Shown here in pieces: positions 53,537-64,000 of a stretch of 64,000 bases of DNA (positions within the stretch are counted from its first letter, which is position 1; each line of letters begins with the position of its first letter). Both the position numbers and the translations under genes were made by a program. The stretch is taken from positions 61,052,190-61,116,189 of the forward strand of contig CM031859.1 in the NCBI GenBank assembly GCA_018697195.1, read 5' to 3'. This stretch comes from Certhia americana. Taxonomy: Eukaryota; Chordata; Aves; Passeriformes; Certhiidae. The notes beneath the pieces were generated by a model. That model had not been told where the DNA came from, made no database searches, and was given only the letters and a program-made list of their open reading frames with translations.

Positions 53537-55598
53537 CCTTCATTTCCTATGCAACTCATTGGTAAAAATATACACAGTCTCAGACCTGTATTTTGAGTAT
53601 ATAACTTCATAAAGTGATGAATACATTATCAGTTATATCCCACAATTTTATTTCTGTGTATACTATGTCTTTTTATTCTCATGTGGAAAAAAAATCACCA
53701 ACATTAATGCATCAAATTTTAATGAAGTAAAAAATCTACTCAATGATTAGCATCATTACTCCTGAGATTTACTACACCAATTCAAGAGGTGAAATTTTAA
53801 TAATATTCAAAACCAAAAATTTGAGATCTGTGAAAGATCATTCAACACATGACCAATGTGATTCATTTCATGACTACTGGAAGGTATTCACAAAGTACAA
53901 TGATGAATAGAAGCTATAAATTTGTGGGAATGAGGAGGCCAAATCTTACTTCTAAATGCTTTCAAATTACCCCTGAGGTTGTAATCTCTTAGGGTACAAA
54001 CAGCTATTGAATAAATTTCACTTTGCATAGGCATCTGAAGCTGATAGTCAGAAACGAAGTTAGTTGTCTAAGGATCTTCTCAGAAAATTTTTCCTTTCTT
54101 GAGGAGAAACTTGAATTTTTCAAAGGACAATTGGTCTCATTTAAATATATATATATGAAGGGTGATATGCCTTGTCCTCTCTAAACATCTCTTCATAAGG
54201 GATGAATATCTCGAACTTTAAGTATTTATTTTTAAACAAAGTGAGATGAATTCCCCTGTGACTGAGAATGCACTACTACTTTAAAAGTCCTTAGGCATGA
54301 GCTTGGGAAACACCACTGCAATAATTACAATGGACTTAATTACATTAAGTGGATTCTTGCCAACATATTACTATTTTCTAACACAAAATGTTTTATTGAA
54401 CTGTATCATGTTTCTACTTCTGACTAATTACAGTTGTTATTATATAATGTATAAGTACGTAGTTTGTCCCTCACCAGCAGCTTGTTTTTAAAGGACCATC
54501 TCTCTCGCTGCTTAATCAACAATGTCTGATCCTACCCAGCCTAATTTTAGGTAATAAAATAATAATTTGAGTAGTAGACTTGAATCACTGTCTAGAAATG
54601 TCATGTCTTTTCATTGTCTTCTGAAGAAAGTGGAAGTGGGAAGAAAGTTTGGGGTATGTAGGTCCTTAATTTGGTTTCATGTAATGCTGAACATGGATGG
54701 AGTGGATGGAGTGAGTCCAGCTGTGTATTCACCTCAGGAATCACAAGAAAAACAAACACAGCTACCCAAATATATAAGATAGTAAGGTAGTTAAATAGGA
54801 TTTCCATAAATCAGGCTATCCCTAAACTGCAGTGCAAGTAATGAAAATTGAAGCTTCTGCCACTGACTTGAGTTTTGTTTAAAAAAGCCCACTACTATTT
54901 GTGCTTGTCTGAATTTGTGTTCATGTTATGGAACTCTGTCTGCTCCACAGAGGATGTGAATCTATGACAACTCTCAGGTTGGGACTCGACCTCTAAGAAA
55001 AAATCTTCAGTGGGAGATCAGCAGTGTTAAGTCAGAACAACTTCCTAAACGCATGGGAAGCATGCCCCTGCAGGTGTGATGTGTTGATATCTTTGCTGAT
55101 GAGGTCAATGTTAAGTCTATCTGCTTGAGAATAAGACGTTTGGAGTTAGAGCCTATATTTGGCAATGTGACTTTCACAGAAGCCAGTCTTACAGAGAAAT
55201 GAATGGTACCATGTAATAAAAAGCATTTCAGACACACGAAGGTTACAGGAAATGTGATTATAAAACCATAAAACAATAAAAATTACCACTGTATAATTCT
55301 TGAAAATACATCTAACCCATGCAGTAAAACTAAATATCATTAAGTTTATCCTATTAATAAAACCAGACCTGAGTAAAACCTTTTTGCTGAAAGATAGCAT
55401 AAAGCAAAATCTTATGTGACTTCTGACAAAAAAAAAAGTAGTCCAGTTCTTAAATTTTGTAACCAAAATGCTCTATCATTATGATGCAAAGCTCACAGAA
55501 GAAGTCTGCACAGCAAAGATTTATTACACTATTTGTATTGGATAAAACATAGCACTCAAACAAAAATGATTATAATTAACTTACTTTTTTGAATAATT
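53537..55598. other. AT-rich unique DNA
   Basis: No recognised element. A short (AT)n run lies at about 54143-54156. Frames at 55007-55466 (minus, two overlapping) are low-complexity and unrecognised. Confidence 0.5.
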
Positions 55599-55692
55599 AT
55601 TTCAATTTTAATAAATTTCGATTTTAATAAATTTCAATTTTTATTTCCAAATTTTCAATTTTAATAAATTATTTCTATTTTAATAAATATGT
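55599..55692. repeat. AT-rich minisatellite, 16-20 bp units
   Basis: Five degenerate copies of a unit close to ATTTCAATTTTAATAA. The first two are nearly identical (one A/G change), the third ends in 'tttatttccaa', and the last two carry short insertions. Slippage or unequal exchange from a 16-bp founder explains the pattern. Confidence 0.88.
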
Positions 55693-57202
55693 TTCTATCA
55701 GTTCCCAGTTCTTCTCTGCCCCTTTATTTTGGCTGGATCACCAAGTAAGGTTTCAGATTTTTAGAAGGTTATAGATGCAAGAACCTGGTTGCTCCATTCC
55801 TATACACCTACAGAATCTCTCCCTGCAGAAACATAATGACACTGGTAAGTGTATTTATTTATTAAACATTAAAACACACATTTCTTTAAGCAAGTACTAA
55901 CCGTATTTCAAAAGTCTGAAGATGTTCAATTCTTTATTCTTACCACCACTATTGACTGGGTACTATGGCAGTGACCAAAATTAGTGCTGATATTTTTAAA
56001 ATCTGACCACAAGAACAAAACTACATTTATGAGCAGTATCACACTTGCAAGGGTTAATAATTAGAAAAATCTCACAAAGTAATTTGTGCTCCTGGAGATA
56101 TGTTTGGACTCTTAACACTGAGACCAGATTATCTTGATTTCCACTTCAGAATTCTTATGCTATTTTCTGAAAAAAGATGAGGAAAACATGTCTTTGAAGG
56201 AAAAAAAACCAAAAAACAAAAAACAAATAAACAAAAAAAAACAAAACAAAAAGAACCCAAATAAACAAACAAACAAACCCCAAACCCCCACAAGCTTAGC
56301 CTTCCCTAGCGTCTGGACTTTTTTACAAAAAACTAGTATTTTTGAGAGTGATTAATTGGGCCAAGTAAAATCTTTACTTAATAGCAATGACTCTCTGGCA
56401 AACTAGCCTCAGTTTTTTGACCTGTCATGATCTTAATCCAAATTCAAATTACACTGGCATTAACTCAGTGAAATTGCTACTTTTTCAATGCTATAATGGG
56501 AACAAATTTAAATCCATTGTTCCAAACTGCTGTATATGTAATATTTATTTCCTATTGTTTCTTTTCCAGCAAGGAGAAAGTCCATACTCCATGTGTATTT
56601 CCACATGAGAAATAAACTTTGTGCATTAAAATGTAGTATTTGTATGTTGCGTTTTATTTTGCTAGCCAGGGCTCATTTAAAAATGATATTTTTTACAGGA
56701 TTATAAAAACAAGCACATAAGTCAATGGAAAACTAGAACTGTGCCTCTTGAAATTTATTTATTTTAATTTTTTCTTTGTCATTGGTAGGACACTGTCCTA
56801 CTTTGCCATGTTTCTGAAATGAGCCTTGTCCTGCTGGTTCACTGCATGTTCCCAAATGAATAGAGTTGCAGGATAAAAATGGAATTCCTGAATATGCTAG
56901 AACGCAGAAGAATACATCTCCTTTTTAAGTTCTTGTAATGAATTTTCTAAAAATAAAAGACAATGAACACAATTTTCTGAACAGTGAGAGATTTGTATCG
57001 GAATTACAATTTGAGCTATTGTAGGTTTTTGTCTCATTTTTCCTGAGGTTTGTTACTTTTTAAAGTGATTTATATGTAGCATGAAAGTTACCCAGCTGTT
57101 CGGATGAATACATTACTTTTGGCTTTCAAGCACACAAAAAGGAAGGAAGACTTTGTGTGTGTGTGTGAAGGAAAGGGGAAACAGACTGGATTATATATTC
57201 TG
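55693..57202. other. AT-rich unique DNA with an A-rich block
   Basis: Holds an A-rich (CAAA/AACA)n block at about 56201-56290 and a (GT)7 run at 57154-57167. No gene recognised. The Lys/Asn-rich frame at 56134-56355 (plus) is a translation of the A-rich block. Confidence 0.55.
56201..56290. repeat. A-rich (AAAC)n low-complexity block
   Basis: Runs of A separated by single C, grading into 'aaataaacaaacaaacaaac' and then a C-rich end 'cccaaaccccc'. A simple repeat expansion. Confidence 0.85.
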
Positions 57203-57226
57203 CTTTATATATATTTATATATAAAG
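57203..57226. repeat. Inverted repeat, 11-bp arms, 2-nt centre
   Basis: CTTTATATATA and TATATATAAAG flank TT. It lies 24 bp before the A47 tract. AT-rich palindromes like this are common by chance. Confidence 0.8.
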
Positions 57227-57247
57227 TCAATATAATCATTCAGGGAA

Positions 57248-57250
<3 letters not shown>

Positions 57251-57297
<47 letters not shown>
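57251..57297. repeat. A47 homopolymer
   Basis: The longest homopolymer in the window. The hexamer CAGGGA stands at 57241-57246 and again at 57299-57304, bracketing the tract, but six bases is too short to prove a target-site duplication. The upstream sequence is not recognisable as a retrocopy. The plotted length may be affected by sequencing error. Confidence 0.95.
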
Positions 57298-57298
<1 letters not shown>

Positions 57299-57799
57299 CA
57301 GGGATAAATATGCATGGCACATAAATGAGTGGTAAAAATCTTTCCATGCAGTGGAAGTTTGTTAAGTAAAGCTTACTAAATCCCAGGAAGAGATGAAGAA
57401 CACTGAAGAAAAAGAAGGTAGTCTCAGCTCCAACAGTTCTGAGAGCTGGTATTGTTGGCTTAAAGCAGACAGAAGATAAAGGTTTCTTCACACGCAATAG
57501 AGCTTTAAGGCAATGTCTAACATCAAATTAGGAAGCAGAAAAAACACCACAGTCCACTATCTGCTGCATTTTTCTCTAAAGGAATTCCTGCACAATTTTG
57601 CTGATCCAATCCCAGAAATTACTATTTGTACTATTAGTACTGTATTCTAAACATGTCCTGAGAAAATAACCTTTTTAAAATTAAGACTGAATAAAATTAA
57701 AATTTTAACTTTTTTTCTAGCTGAGATCAAAGCCTTATGTATGGGACAATACAAGACCCAACAAGAGTCAGGATTCTGTTTACTAAGATTGATGTTGTT

Positions 57800-58885
57800 G
57801 TATCACAAAACAGCTGTGATAGGAAGGAAGCTCTAAAGATTATCTAGGCCAAGCCCCTTCACAAATGTTCATCAGGACCATATTTATTTGAGGCTTAAAT
57901 ATCGCTAAGGATGCAGACTTTAAAATCTCTCTGGGATACCTGCATAAGACCTCATTTTCACTAAACATATTCTAACTTGATTTATAGAATACATTCTTTC
58001 TAATGTTTAAAGGGAAGTGACTTTATTTCCATTATTGGCTATTGCCTCTTTTCTTGGCGCTGAGCACCACTAATAATCTGGCTCTGTCTTCTTGATCTCC
58101 TCTGGTTAGGTGTTTTTGCACATTGACATAATCCTCCTGAGTCTTTCCAAATTCAAGCTGAACAGAGTGGGCTCTCTGTTTTGTTTTGTGACGGAAGCTC
58201 CAGTACCTAAATTTTTGTGAACCTTTGCAGGACTCACACCATGTCTTTCTTTCTCCGTGAAGCTCAAAACTGGGCCTAGCACTCCAGATATGTCTCACCA
58301 GCGAGAGAGGGATGATCATTTCCTTCATCCTCCTGGAAAGATTTTTCTTAATGAAGTCAGAGGCTGTTGAATTTTGATGCAAGGGCACATTGGTGTCTCT
58401 TGGTCAGCTTAGTGTCCATTCAGATAGAATTTCTGCACTACAAACCCCTGGGCTACACCTCTAGTGAGTGGTCTCTGGCTGGACTTTGTTCTGTTGATTT
58501 GGAACCTTTGAGCCTGACAGTTTAGTTATAGTTTCTTTATTTCAAGGTCTGGTTTGCTGTCTTACACACTTTGGTATCTGGCTTTGTTTTTCTTGTCTGA
58601 TTCAGTCCACCTCTGTCCATTTTTCTAGTCTGTACTTCATCATTTTGTTTGTAGGAATGTTATGGGAGACAATGCTGAAAGCCTTGATAAAATCAAAATA
58701 AACAATGTCAACTATGTGTCAGCCCTTGCCTACAGAGCTGGTTGCTATATAATAGAAAGTTGTTGGATTGGTTAAGAACATAATTTAATAAATTCATGCT
58801 GACTAATCCAAATTTCCTTTTAGACTTTTATATGTTTGGAAATGGCTTCTAGGAAGATTTCCACTCTAACCTTCCCAGGGATTAA
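57800..58885 (-). mobile_element. CR1 LINE, antisense, 3' part (first segment)
   Basis: The plus strand reads as the reverse complement of CR1 from its 3' end inward. In order: 'ggaaggaagctctaaagatt' with 'atctaggccaagcccct' after it, 'cttctt' with 'gcactgagcaccacta'-like sequence, 'tccaaattcaagctgaacag', 'cactccagatatgtctcacc', 'gtcagcttagtgtccattc', then after a gap 'acccctgggctacacctcta', 'aatgttatgggagacaatgc', 'aaagccttgataaaatcaaa' and 'aattcatgctgactaatcc'. Roughly 400 bp expected between the 'gtgtccattc' and 'acccctggg' blocks is missing, an internal deletion. The part from about 58440 on corresponds to the 3' portion of the reverse transcriptase open frame, but it is full of stops and indels. 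The 118-codon frame at 58032-58388 (minus) is a by-product and not a gene. Confidence 0.88.
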
Positions 58886-59026
58886 CACCACAGAGAAAGT
58901 ATTCTGAGTTGGAAGGGGCCCACAAGGATCAAGTCCAGCTCCAAAGTGAATGGCCCACATAGGGATTGAACCCACAACTTCGTTGTTATCAGCATCGTGC
59001 TCTGACCACCTGAGCTAGTCTCAGCT
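58886..59026 (-). mobile_element. tRNA-Ile-headed SINE with CR1-like tail (TguSINE1 type)
   Basis: On the minus strand a tRNA-like head (59026 to about 58952) is followed by a CR1-like tail (58951 to 58886). The head keeps an A box TAGCTCAGGTGG (59017-59006), an anticodon loop CTGATAA (58992-58986) and a B box GGTTCAATCC (58972-58963). The overall sequence matches tRNA-Ile with anticodon GAT in place of the usual AAT. The tail holds 'gatccttgtgggccccttcc' and ends in a degraded octamer run. This is the structure I recall for songbird TguSINE1, which is mobilised in trans by CR1 machinery. It sits inside the CR1 copy, which resumes at about 59027, so it inserted later. I see no clean target-site duplication. 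It is not a functional tRNA gene: the acceptor stem does not close, and the tail follows without a T terminator. Confidence 0.88.
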
Positions 59027-59290
59027 GATGCTGACAAGTCTGCAGTTCTGCTCTTAAAAGGATAATTGACTATAATCTTGCAATGACAGCGGACAGCTTC
59101 CTCAGGTCTCATGTGTGCATCCTGTTAGGTCCTGTGGACTCACGTGCTCAGCTTGTTCAAATGTTCCCTGATATGATCCTCCTCCACTGAGGGTAAATCT
59201 TCCTTGCAACAGGATTTCTCACTGTTCTCAAGGGGCTGAAGCTGTTGAAGGCAAGTTTTACAGGTAAAGAACAGTGAGTGAAGGTATTCA
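59027..59290 (-). mobile_element. CR1 LINE, antisense (second segment)
   Basis: This continues the copy interrupted by the SINE. Plus-strand blocks, still antisense, are 'gctgacaagtctgcagttct', 'tgtgtgcatcctgttaggtc', 'ctgtggactcacgtgctcag', 'cctccactgagggtaaatc' and 'gtaaagaacagtgagtgaag'. In intact CR1 these lie within the reverse transcriptase frame, further upstream in the element. The match fades after about 59290, so either the element is 5'-truncated there, as is usual for CR1, or it is too diverged to follow by eye. Confidence 0.78.
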
Positions 59291-62200
59291 CTCTTCTCCA
59301 TGTTCTTTTAGTACAAGTATAAAATACTTATGCAGAACCTTGACAGGTTCCACTTTTCTATTGCTAATTTTCATCTGATCCTCCCTTCCTCATCCCCAAG
59401 AGAAAGGACTGATTTTCTTCTCTGAAATTATGGGAAAATTCTGCAGTGAATTCATACCTCAGCAGTCCAGATATGCATTTTGTATGGATGACTATATTTG
59501 TTTTTCTTGGTCAGCAGTCTCCATATGCCTAGGTATAGTACTTACTATAACAGAAGAGAGCTATTAGAGATAGAATAAGTAAAGAATATGAGCAGCAGTT
59601 TGCTCTATGAGTCACTATTATAAGCATCTTTGATATATTAGCTTTAGTTAGCCTAAGCAGAAATTAGAGGATCCAGGGACTTCCAAGGGCAAAAGATGAG
59701 AGGAAATTCTTCAAGTAGCCAATATACTTTTTCCTTACTCAGATAATGACAAAATGTTACAATCATAATCATACCTGGACTAAGCTGAAGCACAGGTTCC
59801 TACACAAAGATGTCTGAATTATTTTTTTAACTTCACTGCTGAACTTCTGTAAAATAAGTAAAGTTCCCAACCTAAAGAGAAATGTTCTTGTTAAGTGCTT
59901 CTTTGAATTTTACTCTAGATACTACATATACATTCTACAGAAAATAGAGGTAATTTATTTCTTTCTGTACCTTTGCAATCTACATATAAACATGATTTTG
60001 TTACACATATATTGTCATACCATGCATTTGCCATGTATGCACTTTTATCTTCACATTTCTTGTTTTAGCTGTTCAAGTATAATTTTTTCAGCCACTAAAA
60101 TTGTGATTTGAGGCTTTTCCTTATGTTTTGGTCGGCTCCTGGATTTAATGTGGCTAATCACCCGACCTCTGAGGAAGTCAAGGTGACAAGTGGATAATGC
60201 AGATTTGTCAATAGAAACTTTTGTTTTCTGATATTAATTTAGAGGTTAATTTGGTTCTTCATGCACTGGTTTCAGGTTCACATCTGGTAGGTTTAGCAGA
60301 AGAGGTAGCTGGGTCAGTGAATTATTTGAGCTTTTGATCTCAGATTAGTTGACTCTAAAACCTTAAGTGTGGAAGAAATTTTACATAAAAATAGAAACAG
60401 GCAAGAAAAAGTTTTTCCAGAATGAGTTTTCAAAAGTTTCCCTCTTTCTTACAGAGTCAAAGCTGACCTTTTGAAGTTTTCAATGAAGAAACAGCCATAA
60501 ATCCAAAATAAACAGTACTGCAATAGCAACATACTCAAAAGTAGTGTTATGCCTCGTTGGCAGCTGAAAACTCATGTCCTACAAACCAGTGCAGTGATTT
60601 CATTGTTAGAAAGGAGGTTATTTTAGAGACCCTAAAAGAGAAGGGGAAAGGCTAGTGAGAATGGGAAAAACCACTGGACTAAGACAACAATTTTACATAG
60701 ATCTCTAAAAGTGCAAATAAGGTAAGGAATTCTAGAAAAAGGACACAAAGCAGTAACAGTGTAATCTTTGTTATGAATAAATTGAATGTGGTTTCTCTGG
60801 TTATATCTAAACGTTCAAAGCAATCCCCAGCAGAGAATGCTGTAATTCTCTGTATGTTGAGTAAACCAGGGCTGCAGAAGAAATTATGTGGGAATTAGAA
60901 AAACAGAAAAAATTATCAGGGTGTTATATAACTTGGCCTATTATTCTTATATATAATCAAGATGTATCTGGGTTGTGAACCCAGATCACAAAATGATTTC
61001 CAAGTCTTGTCCAATTTTTAAGACATTTCCAAATTCTACAGTTTTAGAGCTATCCTTGAGAAGTACACAGAAATGCAGAATTTCCACAATATGGAAACAT
61101 ACTTGTAAAATGAATACTCCTAAAGAATAGGGTATTGATTCCTTCTTCTAGAGAAATATTGTGGTATTAAGCAATATGGATCTATAAAAAAAATGCGATA
61201 AACAAAAACAGTCACAGGAATATAAAGTCCAGAGATTGATTTGATTTATTTCCTTCCTGCCTGTAATCCAGCTACTTGAAGAGAAGGGAGAAAGAAAGAA
61301 TTATGACAATCAGTCTTGAATGAAAAACTAAAATGAAGTTCCTAAAATAAGAAGGCGAGAAGGAGAGAGAGACAGATGGCAATAAAAGGTGTGATGAGAA
61401 ACATGAGAGAAACCAGGAGATATTCCATTTGCACCTTGGTCCAGAAGAAAGAAAACTCCAAGTGGGTGCAGCTTTAATAAAAGCAGGTGAATTGTTAGAA
61501 GACTCCCCAGATCAAATGAAGCTTTAATTATGCATATGTGGGCAACAGAAGGCATAGAAGATAAGGAAAAAGATATTAGTTATAGATAAGGAAATACAAT
61601 TTAAATTAACCCACTAGAAGTTACCTACACTTGAAAAACATGAAGGAACATAGCTTATAGGAGATTCATATGATCACCCACAGAAATATTTTCCAAAATT
61701 GTGGGGTTTATTTTAAGATTAGCTTGGGGTCTTTCTCAAAATCAGCTTACTATTTTGTAATCAAAAACATCTTTTATTTTTCTAGAATAACTGCACATCA
61801 TTTTCATCCTTACCCTCTGCCTGGTAATGAGCACCTCAGGGGAGATCTGACAGGAACTAGGTATTTTGTTCCTAACTGGGAACCAATAGAATGGAGTTTG
61901 TAGTCTTCCCAGTGGCCTCTCCACCCAAAATGCCATATGATCGTCTCAGGATTCAGACAATGTTTTCTTAGCATGTTTCAGAGCAAGTGAGTCTGAGGAC
62001 CAGTGATGCCTCAGGTAACACCTCTTAGCTGTAATGTTACACTGCTGGAAAGAGATTCTGACAAAATTAACTGGTACCACTATTGAAAACTGCAGCTAGC
62101 AACCAAATAGCTCTTGTATTCAGGAATGCCAACAAATATATTTGGACTAGAAAAGGTAAAATGAAGGGAAAAAAAGAGAAAGAACAATAAGGAGAGAAGT

Positions 62201-64000
62201 AGCGAGGCAGAAAGAATCAAAACTATAACACAGGACACCAGGAAAAATATCCGTATTCAAACATTTGGAACCAAATAAGGTACAGTGAAGAAAACATTAT
62301 TGAGAAAGCAAAGGAACTGAGGGTGTCTTCACTTTCTCCATCTATCTTGATTGCCTTTTTAGGATAAAGGAAAGAGCTGAGACAGTCTGGGGTTTATTAA
62401 AATCCTCATTCAATTTTCCTTTGTTAATTAAGAAAATCAAGGAAGAGATACACAAGCTCTATTTGATTAGAAGTATTTATGCAACTTTATGTCCTAACAG
62501 ATTGCATTTCAAAGTCATCCACAAAGTCATGAGTGCTTTAAAGTAGCTCTCTTCTGATCTTTTAGATTCAATTATTCAGACTTTTTTCTGGCAATGCTAA
62601 CATCACATCACATGCAGAGTCTGTCTCATATTTGTCCAACACGGTTTATATGACAAGGCTTTAACCTGGGACATTTAAGCAGTTGTGCTTTGCTTTTATG
62701 AAGCAGCCAGGCATTCAAATTGTCATCTTCATTAGCATCAATTCTCTTGTGTTCCTGGAACCCAAAATTTCTTTCAGCAGTGTCTGCACCTCCCAGTGCT
62801 TTCTACAGATGAGCAAGTTCTCACTAGATAAACAGATTAATACTTTCAGGACTAGATCTTAAGCATTATCCTCCCTTCAGTCCCTTCTTCATATTTAAAT
62901 GTAAGTAGATAACTCTTCCTTTGTATACTATGGTAACCAAAGTATCAAGTGGAGAGACGTGTATGTCCTATCAGTAAAGTGCATAAGCCTGCAGAAAAGC
63001 TAAAAGATCTACTTCATACAGCCTGAATTTTAAAAGCATGCCCAGCAGTTATGCCTGCTCCTATATCATCTTTGCAATCTCCTCCTGTGTCAGTGTTATT
63101 AATTTTCCCATTACTTTAATTTATCCACAATTAGTGACTAATTTTTAACATATTCTTCAGTGCAATCTATATATTGCTGCAAAATTTAGGGTGTCCAGCA
63201 GGTTATGCTTGGGTAGATACTTTTGTCCTCCTAAGCAGACATAGCAATATGCAATAAACTTCACTGACACACTCACAATAATTTATTTTCTATTCCTGTG
63301 CAATATATAGAATGCAATAAAAACAATAGGATCAAACCTTGACTTCAGTATAACAGAAGGTATAATTTATCTTACAGATATATTTGTTTTAACATTCAAA
63401 TTCCTCTGTTATAGCTGCAGCACATTTTTCTGTGCAAAGAACTTGTCTCAGATGTCTGTGGAATTAATATTGGGTAATTATTTTAGAACTGCAAAAGCCA
63501 CAGTGCCTTTTTCTTTTTTACTTTTACTCTATGGTACCAGCCATGGGTTCACTTGGGAATTATTAACCTTCTTCATTTAATGTATAAAATTAAAACAAGA
63601 AGTAACAAAACATTGGAATACTTTTTTGAGCCTGGCAACAAGCACTATGCTGAGCTTCTTTTATTATAAAACAGCATAACTCTTTGTTTACTTAAACTTG
63701 CTGACATTTGCGCCTCCGTCTTTTTAATGTTCCAGAGGTAACTCTCAGAGCTACAGAGTGTTTCAGCTTTTAGCAAGGCACCTGGGTTAAAGTCAATTAG
63801 TGAGGAGATATTCAGCAGCTCTTCAAATCAGACCTATGTATTAGAGCCATTCAAGAAATGTATGCTTTTATCTGAAAGCTGGATTGAAATATAAATATTT
63901 CATTTTGGGTCATTTTTTCATTCTGGTTTGTATAATTCTTTTTCCTTTTTGCTGAGAAGAAAACCTAGTCACTTGGGGTTCATGCAAAATATTTTGTTCA
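59291..64000. other. Unique DNA, possible conserved non-coding stretches
   Basis: No gene or transposon recognised. Segments about 62440-62900 and 63670-63970 have a balanced, repeat-free texture. They contain motifs such as AATTAG, TTCATTAG and TTTAAATG of the kind seen in developmental enhancers. The open frames at 61328-61555 and 61742-61936 (minus) and 61670-61903 (plus) have no recognisable domain. Conservation cannot be judged from one sequence. Confidence 0.4.

Noticed and set aside
57251..57297. Poly(A) tail of a processed pseudogene
   Set aside because: The preceding several hundred bases are AT-rich with GT and AT repeats and do not resemble any transcript that I recognise. Only a 6-bp flanking repeat is present.
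58032..58388. 118-codon frame on the minus strand
   Set aside because: It falls in the 3' region of a decayed CR1 copy, outside the normal reverse transcriptase reading frame.
58952..59026. Functional tRNA-Ile gene
   Set aside because: The A and B boxes are recognisable, but the acceptor stem does not pair and a CR1-like tail follows directly. It is the head of a SINE.

Overview
The window looks like intergenic or deep-intronic DNA from a bird, most likely a songbird. It is AT-rich and poor in CpG. No open reading frame longer than about 145 codons looks like a real protein. The only sequences I can assign to families are retroelement remnants, and they are avian in type: several 3' ends of CR1 LINEs, one long antisense CR1 copy, an older CR1-like LINE fragment, a solo-LTR-like element of a family common in bird genomes, and a SINE with a tRNA-Ile head and a CR1-like tail. 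That SINE architecture is the one I recall for zebra finch TguSINE1, which is why I lean towards a passerine. Family names come from memory of consensus sequences, not from a search.

Layout. 1-7.9 kb: unannotated AT-rich DNA with an A18 tract and a T41 tract. 7.9-14.6 kb: two sense CR1 3' ends separated by unique DNA. 14.6-21.4 kb: unique DNA containing two GC-richer pockets, a pyrimidine pentanucleotide microsatellite and a CT repeat. 21.4-22 kb: an old antisense CR1-like fragment that ends beside a T28 tract. 22-49 kb: almost featureless AT-rich DNA with AT microsatellites and five short perfect inverted repeats or palindromes (one more lies at 17.65 kb). 49-53.6 kb: a CR1 tail, two GC-richer pockets, the solo-LTR-like element with an internal repeat of about 48 bp, and a third sense CR1 tail. 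55.6-57.3 kb: a small AT-rich minisatellite, an A-rich tract and an A47 tract. 57.8-59.3 kb: a CR1 copy of about 1.5 kb on the minus strand with the tRNA-Ile SINE inserted in it, also on the minus strand. 59.3-64 kb: unique DNA with possible conserved non-coding stretches.

There is no operon, gene cluster, CRISPR array or coding system here, and I found no convincing exon, promoter, CpG island or functional RNA gene. The most informative objects are the nested SINE-in-CR1 insertion, the periodic repeat inside the LTR, the unusually long pure A/T tracts, and a few GC-richer single-copy pockets that could be regulatory. I did not find a previously undescribed biological system, and I would treat any claim of one from this sequence with suspicion.
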